A stretch of DNA of 64,000 nucleotides from Planctomycetia bacterium (lineage in GTDB: Bacteria > Planctomycetota > Planctomycetia > Gemmatales > HRBIN36): contig JAEUIE010000003.1 of NCBI GenBank assembly GCA_016795155.1, positions 124,001-188,000 on the forward strand, written 5' to 3'. The notes under the pieces were generated by a model. That model ran no database searches, was not told the DNA's origin, and saw nothing but the letters and a program-made list of their open reading frames with translations. A program made the translations under genes and the position numbers. Positions 8,403-17,261 of the stretch are shown here, in pieces (within the stretch, counting starts at the first letter, position 1; each line of letters opens with the position of its first letter).

Positions 8403-9503
8403 TTATCGGGATTGGGCCTGGGATACTTCTGCTTTGTCGCCGATATCAATGAAGACATCCACCTGCTGACCAACATAGAGACGTGGAGAATCCTGGCTGG
8501 CAGGCTGTACGGCGTAAATCACCTGCAGCACCCGAGTATCAATCCGTTCGGTGGTGTTACCTGTGAGTGATCGTTTAGGTACGACAAAAGGCTCGATGCG
8601 GACAAAGCGAAGCTGATGAAACTGGTTGGCATCGCCTCGCGGGTTGGCTCGAGCGATGGCCCCAGACTTAAACCGTGGAATATCGTGTTCATCAATATCC
8701 ACACGCACATGCAGTTGATCGACATTGCCAATTACGACATACGACTGACCCTGGCCTGGTACGTTGCTGACATACTCACCGGGGCGAACATTGACCTGCA
8801 ACACTTCGCCGGAAACAGAAGCACGAACGATGGTGCGTTCGATTTCCGTTTTGACCATGTCGAGTTGTGCTTGAGCTTGAGCGATCGTTGCACGAGCCAC
8901 AGCTTTGTCGGCTTCCCATGCTCCAGCGAGAAGCAATTTCAAATCAGCCTGGGCAGCGAGTTCCTGCTGCTGTGCCATCTCGTAGGCCTGCCGTCGGCGG
9001 ATGTACTCTTCTTCCGTGATCGCGCCTGATCGTCCGGCGGTTTCGTAGAGTCCTTTGGAGCGTTTCCACAATAATTCCTGATCAGACAGGTTTGCCTGGG
9101 CTTCGCGTAACTTGGCCTGTTTGACTGGTATTTCTTCGGGCCGGGGCATGGACATCAGTTTATCCAGTTGCGCCTGAGCTGAAAGAAGTTCCGATTCACG
9201 GGCTTTCTTCTGGGCTTCCAGATGGCGATTATCGACAGTGAACAGAGGTTGACCTTGCTGTACCTTCTGTCCCACTTTTACCTGCAGTGCATAAACCACC
9301 CCGGGAACCGCAGCGCCAATATTGATGTTTTCGGTGGTTGGCTCTACCAAGCCTGCAGCAGCCACGGTACTGCCATAAGGCGAACGGGCGGGTGGCACCG
9401 ATGGATCAAGCTTGGGTGGAGTCTTCTGCATCCCCAATACATGAGAGATTGCAAACACCAGCAGCCCTGTTGCGAAAAGTGGCATTCCGTATTTACTGAG
9501 CAT
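8403..9503 (-). CDS. ABC exporter membrane-fusion (HlyD/DevB-like) subunit
   Basis: 366 residues, ATG 9503 with AGGAG upstream. One N-terminal membrane anchor (about 8-24) is followed by a lipoyl/barrel-sandwich half (VPGVVYALQVKVGQKVQQGQPLF), a long coiled-coil hairpin (about 90-215, with repeated Ala/Gln heptads), the returning lipoyl half (IVRASVSGEVLQVNVRPGEYV) and a beta-barrel. This is the periplasmic adaptor architecture of DevB/YbhG-type exporters. It is the last gene of the tetR-permease-ATPase-adaptor operon, 18 bases after the ATPase stop. No outer-membrane TolC gene is present in the window. Confidence 0.9.
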   Translation of the reverse strand: MLSKYGMPLFATGLLVFAISHVLGMQKTPPKLDPSVPPARSPYGSTVAAAGLVEPTTENINIGAAVPGVVYALQVKVGQKVQQGQPLFTVDNRHLEAQKKARESELLSAQAQLDKLMSMPRPEEIPVKQAKLREAQANLSDQELLWKRSKGLYETAGRSGAITEEEYIRRRQAYEMAQQQELAAQADLKLLLAGAWEADKAVARATIAQAQAQLDMVKTEIERTIVRASVSGEVLQVNVRPGEYVSNVPGQGQSYVVIGNVDQLHVRVDIDEHDIPRFKSGAIARANPRGDANQFHQLRFVRIEPFVVPKRSLTGNTTERIDTRVLQVIYAVQPASQDSPRLYVGQQVDVFIDIGDKAEVSQAQSR

Positions 9504-9521
9504 GGCAATACTCCTGTCAAC

Positions 9522-10283
9522 TTAATGACCAATCAAATGCACTTCATCCCGGTTGTAAATCCGTTTCACCGCTCCGTCTTCCATTTCCACAATGCGGTCG
9601 CCAAAGGAAAACACGCGGCTGTCATGTGTCACCACGATGACAGCTCGGTTTGACTGCACTGCAACCTGGCGAAGTAGCTGCATCACCGTCTGTCCGGAGC
9701 GGGCATCGAGCGCTGCAGTTGGTTCATCACACACCAGCAGTTTGGGATTGATGACTAGCGAGCGGGCGATGGCCACACGCTGCTGTTGTCCACCGGATAA
9801 CTGTGAGGGCAATGATCGTACTTTGTCAGACAAGCCGACCAGATCGAGACATTCCTTGGCTCGTGAGATAGCCTTCTTTCGCTCCCAACCCGATATCAGC
9901 AGCGGTACAGCAGCATTTTCAGCAGCATTCAACGCGGGTAGAAGATTGTATTGTTGAAATACAAATCCGACGTTTTCGCCTCGAAACCGAGTCTTGCATG
10001 AGTTGCCTATGGTATTGAGATCATAGTTGAGAACTTCAATGGTTCCCGCTGTGGGATTGAGAAGGCCGGCAATGATGCTGATCAATGTTGTCTTGCCACA
10101 CCCGCTTGGCCCGATGAGCAAAGTCATTTCGCCATAGTTGACGTTCAGATCGACGCCACTGAGAGCAGTAACCTTGCTATCACCACTGCCGTAATCCTTG
10201 GTTAATGCATTGCAGCAGACTGCAAAGCGATCGAGAGATAGCTTTGTGGAGGCTGCAACAGGGGTTTCAAGCAAAGCTGACAT
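9522..10283 (-). CDS. ABC transporter ATP-binding protein (DevA/LolD/MacB type)
   Basis: 253 residues. Walker [10 protein letters not shown] at 58-66, Q-loop [13 protein letters not shown] near 108-120, signature [14 protein letters not shown] at 162-175, Walker [13 protein letters not shown] at 182-193 and the switch His in VVTHDSRVF. The spacing and the NLLPALNA...NAAVPLL wording fit the LolD/MacB/DevA family that drives lipoprotein or small-molecule export with an FtsX-like permease. It pairs with the permease at 10528-11670 and the adaptor downstream, though a 244-base gap containing a palindromic repeat separates it from the permease. Confidence 0.93.
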   Translation of the reverse strand: MSALLETPVAASTKLSLDRFAVCCNALTKDYGSGDSKVTALSGVDLNVNYGEMTLLIGPSGCGKTTLISIIAGLLNPTAGTIEVLNYDLNTIGNSCKTRFRGENVGFVFQQYNLLPALNAAENAAVPLLISGWERKKAISRAKECLDLVGLSDKVRSLPSQLSGGQQQRVAIARSLVINPKLLVCDEPTAALDARSGQTVMQLLRQVAVQSNRAVIVVTHDSRVFSFGDRIVEMEDGAVKRIYNRDEVHLIGH

Positions 10284-10332
10284 GCACCATTCCAGCTGGA
10301 ATCAATGGTTATCGGGTTCTAATTGCATCAAA

Positions 10333-10382
10333 AAGAACCCCCTCACCACCAAGCCCTCTCCCTCCAGGGGAGAGGGGAGAAA
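10333..10382. repeat. Palindromic intergenic repeat, copy B
   Basis: AAGAACCCCCTCACCACCAA, then CCCTCTCCCTCCAGGGGAGA and GGGGAGAAA. Stem CCCTCTCCC/GGGGAGAGGG with a short loop. It lies inside the exporter operon between the permease and ATPase genes; a second, weaker look-alike (AACAACCCCTTACCCGCGAC at 10491) follows it. Confidence 0.85.
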
Positions 10383-10527
10383 TACATTCCTGCATAAGAA
10401 TCATGGGCAAGGAGTTGTTTCCTGTGCGAGTCCAGATCAGTAATGAACGCTCTCCAATCCAAGACTGATTTGAGAATGTTTTCAGGAAACAACCCCTTAC
10501 CCGCGACCCTCCAGCACGAATTCTGGT

Positions 10528-11670
10528 TCATTTGAAAACCACCGCTGGTTCCAGCAGCAGCACTTTGCGCATTGCCAGGAAACTGGCACAGATGGCGATG
10601 ACCGAAACCGCAATGGCAACAATCACTGCAATCTGCCACATCAGATAGAACCCAGCCAGGTGCACCTGGTTCTTGGTTCCTTCAAAAAATGCTGCACAAA
10701 GGCCCATGCCAATCGCATATCCAATGATGGAGACAATCACCACCTGAAAAAGGATCATGGCAATAATGCGGAGGTTGCCTAATCCCATGGCTTTCAGAGA
10801 GCCAAATTGTTTCAGGTTCTCGATGACAAACAGGTAAAATGTCTGGCCGGCGATGGCTGCACCCACAAAGAAGCCGAGGAAAATCGTGATACCAAAGTTG
10901 ATGGGAATGCCAGTTGATCGCAAGTAATACCCTATGGTTTTCCAGTACATGGAATCATCATCATTGGCGGATAAGCCAGTCTGGTCTTGGATGCGCTGAC
11001 AAACCTCACTGCTGCTGACGCCATCTTCAGCGTGTGCAAGAATGGCGGAAAGCTGGTTGCGTTCTGGCGGTGCATATACTCTCGATTGGCTGTATCGCGT
11101 AAACAACACTGGCAATGTCTGAAAAGTGGGCAGACAATCGCATACGCCCACCAGCACTGCCCGTCGATCATTGATCTCGACAATCTTGCCTAACTGATAC
11201 TGCCCCTTATCCTCAGGCCACAGGAAGGTGTAGCCAGCTTTGTCAACAATGAAGGCATCGGGTTTGCGCAAGTCTGCCAGGCTTCCTGCATACATGGTGG
11301 TTGGTGCACCAATCAATGTTGCATCATCGATACCGATCATGAGCACATTGCGGAACGACCCGTCACGGAAACGAATCTGAATCTGATTCTTCATATAGGG
11401 AACTGCCCAAGCCACGCCGGGCACGCCGCGCACGCGGTACAGGTAGGTATCAGGCATGGGCTTGAGTTCTTCGACGTAAATCACATTGGGTTGGGTCACC
11501 CAGATTTCTGCTTCCCGTACATCAACGATTCGCCCCGCGGTTCGCCGCATGATCCCGCAGAAGATGGACATCTGGTGTGCCATCAGCAAGCAGGCGAAGG
11601 CAATGCCGAAGATCAGGCCGAAGTATTTGGCCCGGTCGCCTGTCAGCATTTTCCAGGCTACCCAGTTCAT
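10528..11670 (-). CDS. ABC transporter permease (DevC/FtsX-like)
   Basis: 380 residues from ATG 11670, which overlaps the tetR stop as ATGA and has GGGAG upstream; a longer in-frame extension upstream runs into tetR and is not needed. A first transmembrane helix at about 17-35, a large extracytoplasmic domain (about 40-255, including EIWVTQPNVIYVEE), then three C-terminal helices (about 265-285, 315-340, 350-370), the FtsX/MacB-permease topology. The opening NWVAWKMLTGDRAKYFGLIFG matches DevC-type permeases. It should form the membrane dimer of the exporter energised by the ATPase at 9522-10283. Confidence 0.9.
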   Translation of the reverse strand: MNWVAWKMLTGDRAKYFGLIFGIAFACLLMAHQMSIFCGIMRRTAGRIVDVREAEIWVTQPNVIYVEELKPMPDTYLYRVRGVPGVAWAVPYMKNQIQIRFRDGSFRNVLMIGIDDATLIGAPTTMYAGSLADLRKPDAFIVDKAGYTFLWPEDKGQYQLGKIVEINDRRAVLVGVCDCLPTFQTLPVLFTRYSQSRVYAPPERNQLSAILAHAEDGVSSSEVCQRIQDQTGLSANDDDSMYWKTIGYYLRSTGIPINFGITIFLGFFVGAAIAGQTFYLFVIENLKQFGSLKAMGLGNLRIIAMILFQVVIVSIIGYAIGMGLCAAFFEGTKNQVHLAGFYLMWQIAVIVAIAVSVIAICASFLAMRKVLLLEPAVVFK

Positions 11671-12350
11671 AATCTTCGCTCCCTGGCAATGGCACGGCTG
11701 CGTGTATGAATGACTTTCTTGCCCGGATTGGACAACAAAGGAGGTGTCAGGCCTAGTGCGGCACCTGTGAAGTTGCAAATATGCTGAGCAATCACCTGCG
11801 GAGTGAGTGCACTGAATCGTTCTTTGCCCATGAGTTGTTCGCCAATAGGTCGGTTTTGCCGATAATAAAGACATTGCCCGACAATGCTGAAGCCGATGCA
11901 ATAGAGTTGATCATCCACCACCGGTTTGTTCGACAGTTCTGCGAGTATGGATTTCAAAGTATCAGCGAGTGGTTGAACGTAGTCGCGAATCCACTCCAGG
12001 CATGCTGAGCTTGGTTGGGCCATTTCCCGCATGATGATCTGCGTTTGCCAGGGCTTGTTCTCTGGATCAGTCAGGCGATTGACGAAAGTAGTGATGAAAT
12101 CCTGCAGCCTGTTCCATGCCGGTGTTTTTTCGGGCCATTGGGGCATGGGGTACTTAGTTGCTGATTTCTCACAGGCATATTTGACCGTTTCGGCATAAAG
12201 TCGCTCTTTATCGCCGAAGTAGTAATTGACGGAAGCGATATTAAGCCCGGCAGCCTGGCAGATATCCCTGACAGCAGCGCCAGCGAACCCCAGTTGAGCA
12301 AAGGCAGCACCTGCAGCATCCAGCAAGCGATATTTCGGTGAATCATCCAT
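11667..12350 (-). CDS. TetR/AcrR family repressor with CecR-type C-terminal domain
   Basis: 227 residues. N-terminal TetR helix-turn-helix: LLDAAGAAFAQLGFAGAAVR, DICQAAGLNIASVNYYFGDK, ERLYAETVKYA. The C-terminal part (about 80-205, DFITTFVNRLTDPENKPWQT, MREMAQPSSACLEWIRDYVQ) fits the CecR/YbiH (DUF1956) ligand domain. In E. coli CecR controls an ABC exporter with a fusion protein, and here the same set follows in one operon. The stop overlaps the permease ATG by 4 bases. A twin palindromic operator lies directly upstream of the start, so autoregulation is likely. The effector is unknown. Confidence 0.9.
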   Translation of the reverse strand: MDDSPKYRLLDAAGAAFAQLGFAGAAVRDICQAAGLNIASVNYYFGDKERLYAETVKYACEKSATKYPMPQWPEKTPAWNRLQDFITTFVNRLTDPENKPWQTQIIMREMAQPSSACLEWIRDYVQPLADTLKSILAELSNKPVVDDQLYCIGFSIVGQCLYYRQNRPIGEQLMGKERFSALTPQVIAQHICNFTGAALGLTPPLLSNPGKKVIHTRSRAIARERRL

Positions 12351-12370
12351 TAACTGTATTCCGTTCCGGT

Positions 12371-12416
12371 ATTCAAACGATTGTTTAATACAACTATATC
12401 AAACAAACGTTTGAAT
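12371..12416. promoter_or_regulatory. Twin palindromic operator upstream of tetR/ABC operon
   Basis: ATTCAAACGATTGTTT (12371-12386) and AAACAAACGTTTGAAT (12401-12416) are inverted copies with one mismatch, separated by 14 bases. Each arm is itself a palindrome of form AAACNNNNGTTT, and the second extends to a near-perfect TCAAACAAACGTTTGAA. It starts 21 bases upstream of the tetR start. The symmetry and place fit two TetR-dimer sites controlling the operon; which protein binds is inferred. Confidence 0.8.
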
Positions 12417-12420
12417 AACA

Positions 12421-12932
12421 AGTGATTCTGTCATGCGGGTAGGTTTATTTCACCATTCTTCACATGAAATTCATGACGTTAACAGAAGGTACAGAGTGCT
12501 GCATTGGTGTGTCGTCATCTCGAAACGGTTCCATGTGGAGTTGATGGTTGAGATCAGGAGGCGGAGTCCAGATGCTATGGCAATCATGTTAATATTGGTA
12601 ATTTGCATGCTCTGGTGATTATGTCGATGGCTCAGAAATCCTGCCCACAGTTGTAACATTGAAAAAGCGAAAAATCCTTCATTCGTTTTATTTGACACAT
12701 CAATTGCAGAACCTATTGTTGCTCAACTCGGAACCATGTTGCCCACACTTCTTCATGGTGCGAGTTGATCGCAACCTGTTGATGTCGACCTCCTCCGCCA
12801 GGTCCTTCTACAACCTTTGCGTTCTGCTGATTTTTCAGCAGCCGCTGAGGGTGCGCCCAGGAAAGACGAATCCATGTTTGCACCTCATTATCAATCGTTG
12901 CATACATGCGATTCACAACCGGAGTTCACTGA
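12421..12932. other. Intergenic region of about 510 bases with a promoter, no gene seen
   Basis: Separates the divergent tetR operon and the giant surface-protein gene. Short open frames on both strands lack a Shine-Dalgarno and any recognisable protein character. The only clear element is the promoter at 12692-12719, leaving a leader of about 200 bases before the giant gene. Confidence 0.55.
12692..12719 (+). promoter_or_regulatory. Sigma-70-like promoter for giant surface protein
   Basis: TTGACA (12692-12697) and TATTGT (12714-12719) with 16-base spacing. It is the best -35/-10 match in the intergenic region and points to the gene at 12933. Confidence 0.5.
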
Positions 12933-15900
12933 ATGTCGCGTAAGAAACAACAACAATCACTTTCATGGAAACCTGTGATTGAGGTGCTCGAAGATCGCTA
13001 TGTGATGGATGCCTGGGGATTAGCGCTCGATTTTGGAACACCGACCTCACCGGTTGATCAACTTTTCGACCAGTACGGAACAGATGTCTTTACTGCTGAT
13101 AAAGGCAAGGGCTGGGCCAGCGCAAACGGATTGCAGGCTTACGACACAGGAGTTGGCACGGATCTTACCCGCGATGGTGTTCGGGCTAAACGCAACACAT
13201 TTGTCATGAAGGTACCCAATGGTACTTACAAGGTAACTGCTACTCTGGGCGACGGCATTACTGTATCTGATCGTATCAGCATTTATGTGAATGGCACCAA
13301 GGTCGTCAATTCGTTCACTAACACCAAAGAACAGATTACCAAAATCAGTTTTTCCGCCAAAATCACCAAGGGCGAGTTACGACTTACCTTTGCTGATGAA
13401 GGTGGCAAAAACCAGTATTTCTCGCTGGCCGATCTGGAAGTTCAGCAAGTTGTCAAACCAAACGTAAAACCGTTGGTTGCAAGTATTGAAGCTCCGTCCG
13501 TACTCGATGAAGGAACTCAAGCAGTTTTCAATGCCAAGGTGACTGGCGGGAAAGGCCCGTATAAATACTCCTGGAATTTTGGCGATGGGAGTGCAACAAG
13601 CAGTTCTGCAAACCCAGCATACACATTCAAGGATAATGGTACTTATAAAGTTCAACTCAGTGTGAAGGACGCCATTGGGAAGATCGTTCGACATACCACG
13701 GAAATAGTCGTTAACAATGTAGCTCCGAACGCCACCATAGGCGCGTCGAATAAGGATTCGAGAGACAACACCTTCACATTCAATTCAATAGTTAACGATC
13801 CGAGTCTCGTCGATCAGCAGGCAGGATTCACCTACCGTTGGAATTTCGGTGATGGTGGCACAAGTCAACTGGCCAATCCAAGCCATGCATTCAGTGCCCC
13901 TGGTACTTATACTGTTGCGTTGGTGGTAGCAGATAAAGACGGTGGTTCATCTACCTCCACTACCACAGTGCAGATAGACGGTAATTCAACGCTGACTGCA
14001 TCCATTGTGCCCAGCGTGGCTAATCCATCTGAAGGTCAACCTGTTAACTTTACAGCCCAGGTTTCCGGCGGCGTTGCCCCTTACACCTACGTTTGGAATT
14101 TAAATGGCCAGGAAGCAACATATTCCAGCTCCTACAACTATACGTTTGATGACAATGGCAGCCGGACTATTTCACTTACAGTAACCGATAAGAACCAGGT
14201 ATCCACAACAGTACAGTTGCCTGTCAATATTTCGAATGTTGCACCGACTGCTATTTTCACGGGAACTGTAACCGGTGCCGCTGATCGCAATACATCCCCC
14301 ACGGGTTCCGTGGTATTTCAGAATGCAACCGATATCTCAGCAGCCGATCGTGCTGCGGGCTTCCGATACAGCTTTGATTTCAACAAAGATGGAATTTTTG
14401 AAGTTGTAGATTCGACATCAGCCACCGCCCAGGTGCCAGGCAGTTACCTGCTGCCTGGTAACAATACCGTGCGCGGGCGGATCAAAGACAAAGATAATGG
14501 GTTTACCGACTACAACGCTGTGCTGGTAATTCCAGGAACGGGTGGTGATACTCAGGCGCCCACCGTCAATCTGACAACACCAACACCTCAATCGACCGTG
14601 ACTGGTGTTATTCAGATTGCAGCGCTGGCTACGGATAATGTCGGCGTGGTGGGCGTCAGATTCCTGCTGGATAATCAGCAGATCGGCGCTGAAGTGACAT
14701 CTGCTCCCTTCACGATGTCGTGGAATTCTGCTCAGGTCGGCAATGGTACTCATACTCTGAAGGCAATCGCCCGCGACGCAGCAGGCAATACAACGACGTC
14801 CGCTGTGGTGCAGTTTACCGTCAATAATGTAACATCCGTCGATACGACGGCTCCGACGGTGAACCTGACATCACCTGCGCCTGGATCAACAGTCTCGGGC
14901 ATCGTGAATATTACTGCCAACGCATCGGATAATGTTGGCGTGGTAGGCGTGCAATTCCTGCTTAATAATCAGCCACTGGGTGCGGTAGATACATCAGCAC
15001 CATATTCGTTCTCGTGGAATTCATCTCAAGTGAGTAACGGCACACATACATTGAGTGCGGTAGCACGTGATGCAGCGGGGAATACGACGACTGCCAGTGT
15101 GGTGCAAGTGACTGTCAACAACCAGACGGACACTGTAGCGCCAACCATCACGTTGACTTCACCAACTCATCTGTCGACAGTGACGGGTACCATTAACATC
15201 GTTGCCAACGCCAGCGATAATATTGGTGTAACGGGCGTTCAGTTCATGCTGAACAACCAGCCGTTGGGAGTGATGCAGACATCCGGGAACTACACCTACT
15301 CCTGGAATACAGCATTGGTGACTAATGGTACCCACATGCTGACGGCAGTAGCTCGTGATGCTGCAGGCAATACGACAACTGCAGGGACCGTGATTGTGAC
15401 AGTCAGCAATCCTGTGGACGACGATCCGATTAATAAGCCGCTTCTCAATCAGGGGGACTTTACCTATTTAGGGTCGTTTAATCTTCCCAGATCTGCAAAT
15501 GGATGGAGTTCGGCGTATACGACGGGTGGCTTAACGCATCGCTATGTTAACGGAAATCTTCAGTTCTTGACAACTAGCCATGTGTATTCTGGAGGGCTGG
15601 TTTATGAATTCAACTATCCTGGAATTGCTCAGGGGACAACATTACCAAGAGCAACAGTTGTAAGAAACTGGGGTGATGTCTATACAGGCAACAAATGGGT
15701 TGGAAATGATGGAGGAACTTCACAAATATCTGCAGGAGCTCCCACCTATGGTTTATACTATGATCAGAATCTTGGCAGACTCTACTGGAATTACGGGCAT
15801 TGGTATAACGCTACTCATCCAAACAATCCCAGCATGGGTTATTCAATTTTAAATGACACAACTGGAATAGCTACTGGCGTTGGTGCCTGGAGACTCGAGA

Positions 15901-17168
15901 ATCGTCCAGAGAAATTCAGTCGCGGGGGTACGCTTCGAATCCCCCAATGGTTTGCAGATGAATACACCGATGGGAAATCGCTTGGTGTCGGTTTTGGTGG
16001 CTATTTTTCAATAATCAGTAGTGGTAGCTTTGGTCCGTCATTAGCTGCTGTAAATGATCCTGACATAAATGCCAATCCTAATCGTTCAGCATTAGAAAAT
16101 ACACCTCTTGCTGGATACCCGCATGGCGCACCTGCTCGTGGCGAACGAAATCCCAATTACTATAGTACATATGATGGTGGAGCCTGGAATCCTGAAAATG
16201 GAGTGGGACATTGGACATGGAGTGACATCATCTATGGTAGTGCGACCTGGATAGATAATTCCAATTATGGTGGATTACTCTATCTGGCGAAAACAGGAAC
16301 TGGAAATGTCTACTACCAGAATTCAGACCGACATGCGAGTGGATTCGTTTATGAATGGATGATTTATAATCCAAAAGATCTAGCGGATGTTGCATCTGGA
16401 ATTAAGCAGCAGTGGGAAATCCAACCTCAATATCGATGGGTAGATAACGTACTTCCAAGTAGTCAAAATCCATGGTCTGGAGATGGATTAAGCCAGGTTG
16501 GTGGTGTCACTTTTGACTCGACAACCAATAGACTTTACGTTCTTGTCAATGCAGTTGATCGGGATTTATATGAATCCTTTCCCCGTATGTACGTATACCA
16601 GGTCGGCTCCATCACTGCCCCTAGTGGCATCAGTGAAACCGTTCCTGAAAATGTGATGCAACCTGAAAAGGCTGTTCAGGCAGATGCATCGCTGGTAAAC
16701 AGTCTGGTCAAGCCGGTTGAGCAAACAAAAGTTCAACATCGCTTCCAGTTCGGTCTCAGTGATGCACCGACCGTGGAAGGTTATCAAAAAGTCTCCAAAA
16801 CCAGTACTTTTTCAACAGATGTTGGCTTTGGCTGGCTCACCAAGGATCTGTGGAATGTCAAAAATGGGTCAGGTGATTCATTTGCAACTCAGGGACTCGG
16901 CACATCGAACGGTACCTTTGCTGTGAATTTGCCTAATGGTGAATATCGAGTCACCATCAGATTGGGGCATCCAACTCAGGCACTCAGCAAGATGGGTGTC
17001 TATCTGCAGGGCAGCAAAGTTCTGGAAGCCAACACGGCTGCCGGACAAAGTACGCCACGAACCTTTTCGGTGAAAGTGCATGATGGCAAACTGATGCTCA
17101 AGCTGGCAAACCTCAGCAGCACCACGAAAAACGTTGTGATTCAGTCGCTCGATATCGTCAGCAAGTAA
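12933..17168 (+). CDS. Giant multi-domain secreted surface protein (LEDR motif, PKD and Ig repeats)
   Basis: 1411 residues. N-terminus SWKPVIEVLEDRYVMDA carries the planctomycete LEDR/LEPR export-type motif (19-22) instead of a classical signal. Domains: malectin/CBM-like module (about 27-172, VPNGTYKVTATLGDG); PKD domains at about 182-266, 268-350, 354-437 (YSWNFGDGSAT, YRWNFGDGGTS) and a fourth PKD/EF-like unit to 535; three bacterial Ig repeats starting near 541, 639 and 733 (DNVGVVGVxFLL...WNS...NGTHTLxAxARDAAGNTTT); a unique domain at about 830-1224; and a C-terminal copy of the malectin-like module (1268-1411, LPNGEYRVTIRLGHP). Probably a cell-surface or matrix adhesin or carbohydrate-binding protein. 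The unique domain is AT-richer than its flanks and resembles the separate protein at 46103-47089. Confidence 0.9.
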   Translation: MSRKKQQQSLSWKPVIEVLEDRYVMDAWGLALDFGTPTSPVDQLFDQYGTDVFTADKGKGWASANGLQAYDTGVGTDLTRDGVRAKRNTFVMKVPNGTYKVTATLGDGITVSDRISIYVNGTKVVNSFTNTKEQITKISFSAKITKGELRLTFADEGGKNQYFSLADLEVQQVVKPNVKPLVASIEAPSVLDEGTQAVFNAKVTGGKGPYKYSWNFGDGSATSSSANPAYTFKDNGTYKVQLSVKDAIGKIVRHTTEIVVNNVAPNATIGASNKDSRDNTFTFNSIVNDPSLVDQQAGFTYRWNFGDGGTSQLANPSHAFSAPGTYTVALVVADKDGGSSTSTTTVQIDGNSTLTASIVPSVANPSEGQPVNFTAQVSGGVAPYTYVWNLNGQEATYSSSYNYTFDDNGSRTISLTVTDKNQVSTTVQLPVNISNVAPTAIFTGTVTGAADRNTSPTGSVVFQNATDISAADRAAGFRYSFDFNKDGIFEVVDSTSATAQVPGSYLLPGNNTVRGRIKDKDNGFTDYNAVLVIPGTGGDTQAPTVNLTTPTPQSTVTGVIQIAALATDNVGVVGVRFLLDNQQIGAEVTSAPFTMSWNSAQVGNGTHTLKAIARDAAGNTTTSAVVQFTVNNVTSVDTTAPTVNLTSPAPGSTVSGIVNITANASDNVGVVGVQFLLNNQPLGAVDTSAPYSFSWNSSQVSNGTHTLSAVARDAAGNTTTASVVQVTVNNQTDTVAPTITLTSPTHLSTVTGTINIVANASDNIGVTGVQFMLNNQPLGVMQTSGNYTYSWNTALVTNGTHMLTAVARDAAGNTTTAGTVIVTVSNPVDDDPINKPLLNQGDFTYLGSFNLPRSANGWSSAYTTGGLTHRYVNGNLQFLTTSHVYSGGLVYEFNYPGIAQGTTLPRATVVRNWGDVYTGNKWVGNDGGTSQISAGAPTYGLYYDQNLGRLYWNYGHWYNATHPNNPSMGYSILNDTTGIATGVGAWRLENRPEKFSRGGTLRIPQWFADEYTDGKSLGVGFGGYFSIISSGSFGPSLAAVNDPDINANPNRSALENTPLAGYPHGAPARGERNPNYYSTYDGGAWNPENGVGHWTWSDIIYGSATWIDNSNYGGLLYLAKTGTGNVYYQNSDRHASGFVYEWMIYNPKDLADVASGIKQQWEIQPQYRWVDNVLPSSQNPWSGDGLSQVGGVTFDSTTNRLYVLVNAVDRDLYESFPRMYVYQVGSITAPSGISETVPENVMQPEKAVQADASLVNSLVKPVEQTKVQHRFQFGLSDAPTVEGYQKVSKTSTFSTDVGFGWLTKDLWNVKNGSGDSFATQGLGTSNGTFAVNLPNGEYRVTIRLGHPTQALSKMGVYLQGSKVLEANTAAGQSTPRTFSVKVHDGKLMLKLANLSSTTKNVVIQSLDIVSK

Positions 17169-17191
17169 CATTGTACTCCATTGATGATTCC

Positions 17192-17225
17192 AAGCCTGCT
17201 AAGGATTCAGCAGGCTTGTTTTTTT
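17192..17225 (+). terminator. Rho-independent terminator after giant surface protein
   Basis: AAGCCTGCT (17192-17200) pairs with AGCAGGCTT (17209-17217), loop of 8, followed by GTTTTTTT. It lies 24 bases after the stop codon. Confidence 0.9.
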
Positions 17226-17261
17226 GGATACCTGAACAGAGGTTGCCACTACACTATCCCC

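Noticed and set aside
10485-10530. Possible sixth copy of the palindromic repeat
   Set aside because: Only the lead (AACAACCCCTTACCCGCGAC CCTCCAG) resembles it and the pairing arm is missing, so it was noted as a degenerate look-alike only.
12433-12943. Short open frames on both strands between tetR and the giant gene
   Set aside because: No Shine-Dalgarno, low-complexity or His/Ser-rich translations, and they overlap the likely promoter and leader of the giant gene.
14555-15420. Direct repeats of about 290 bases suggesting a tandem DNA repeat
   Set aside because: They are the three coding Ig-like domains of the giant protein, diverged at DNA level, not a separate repeat element.
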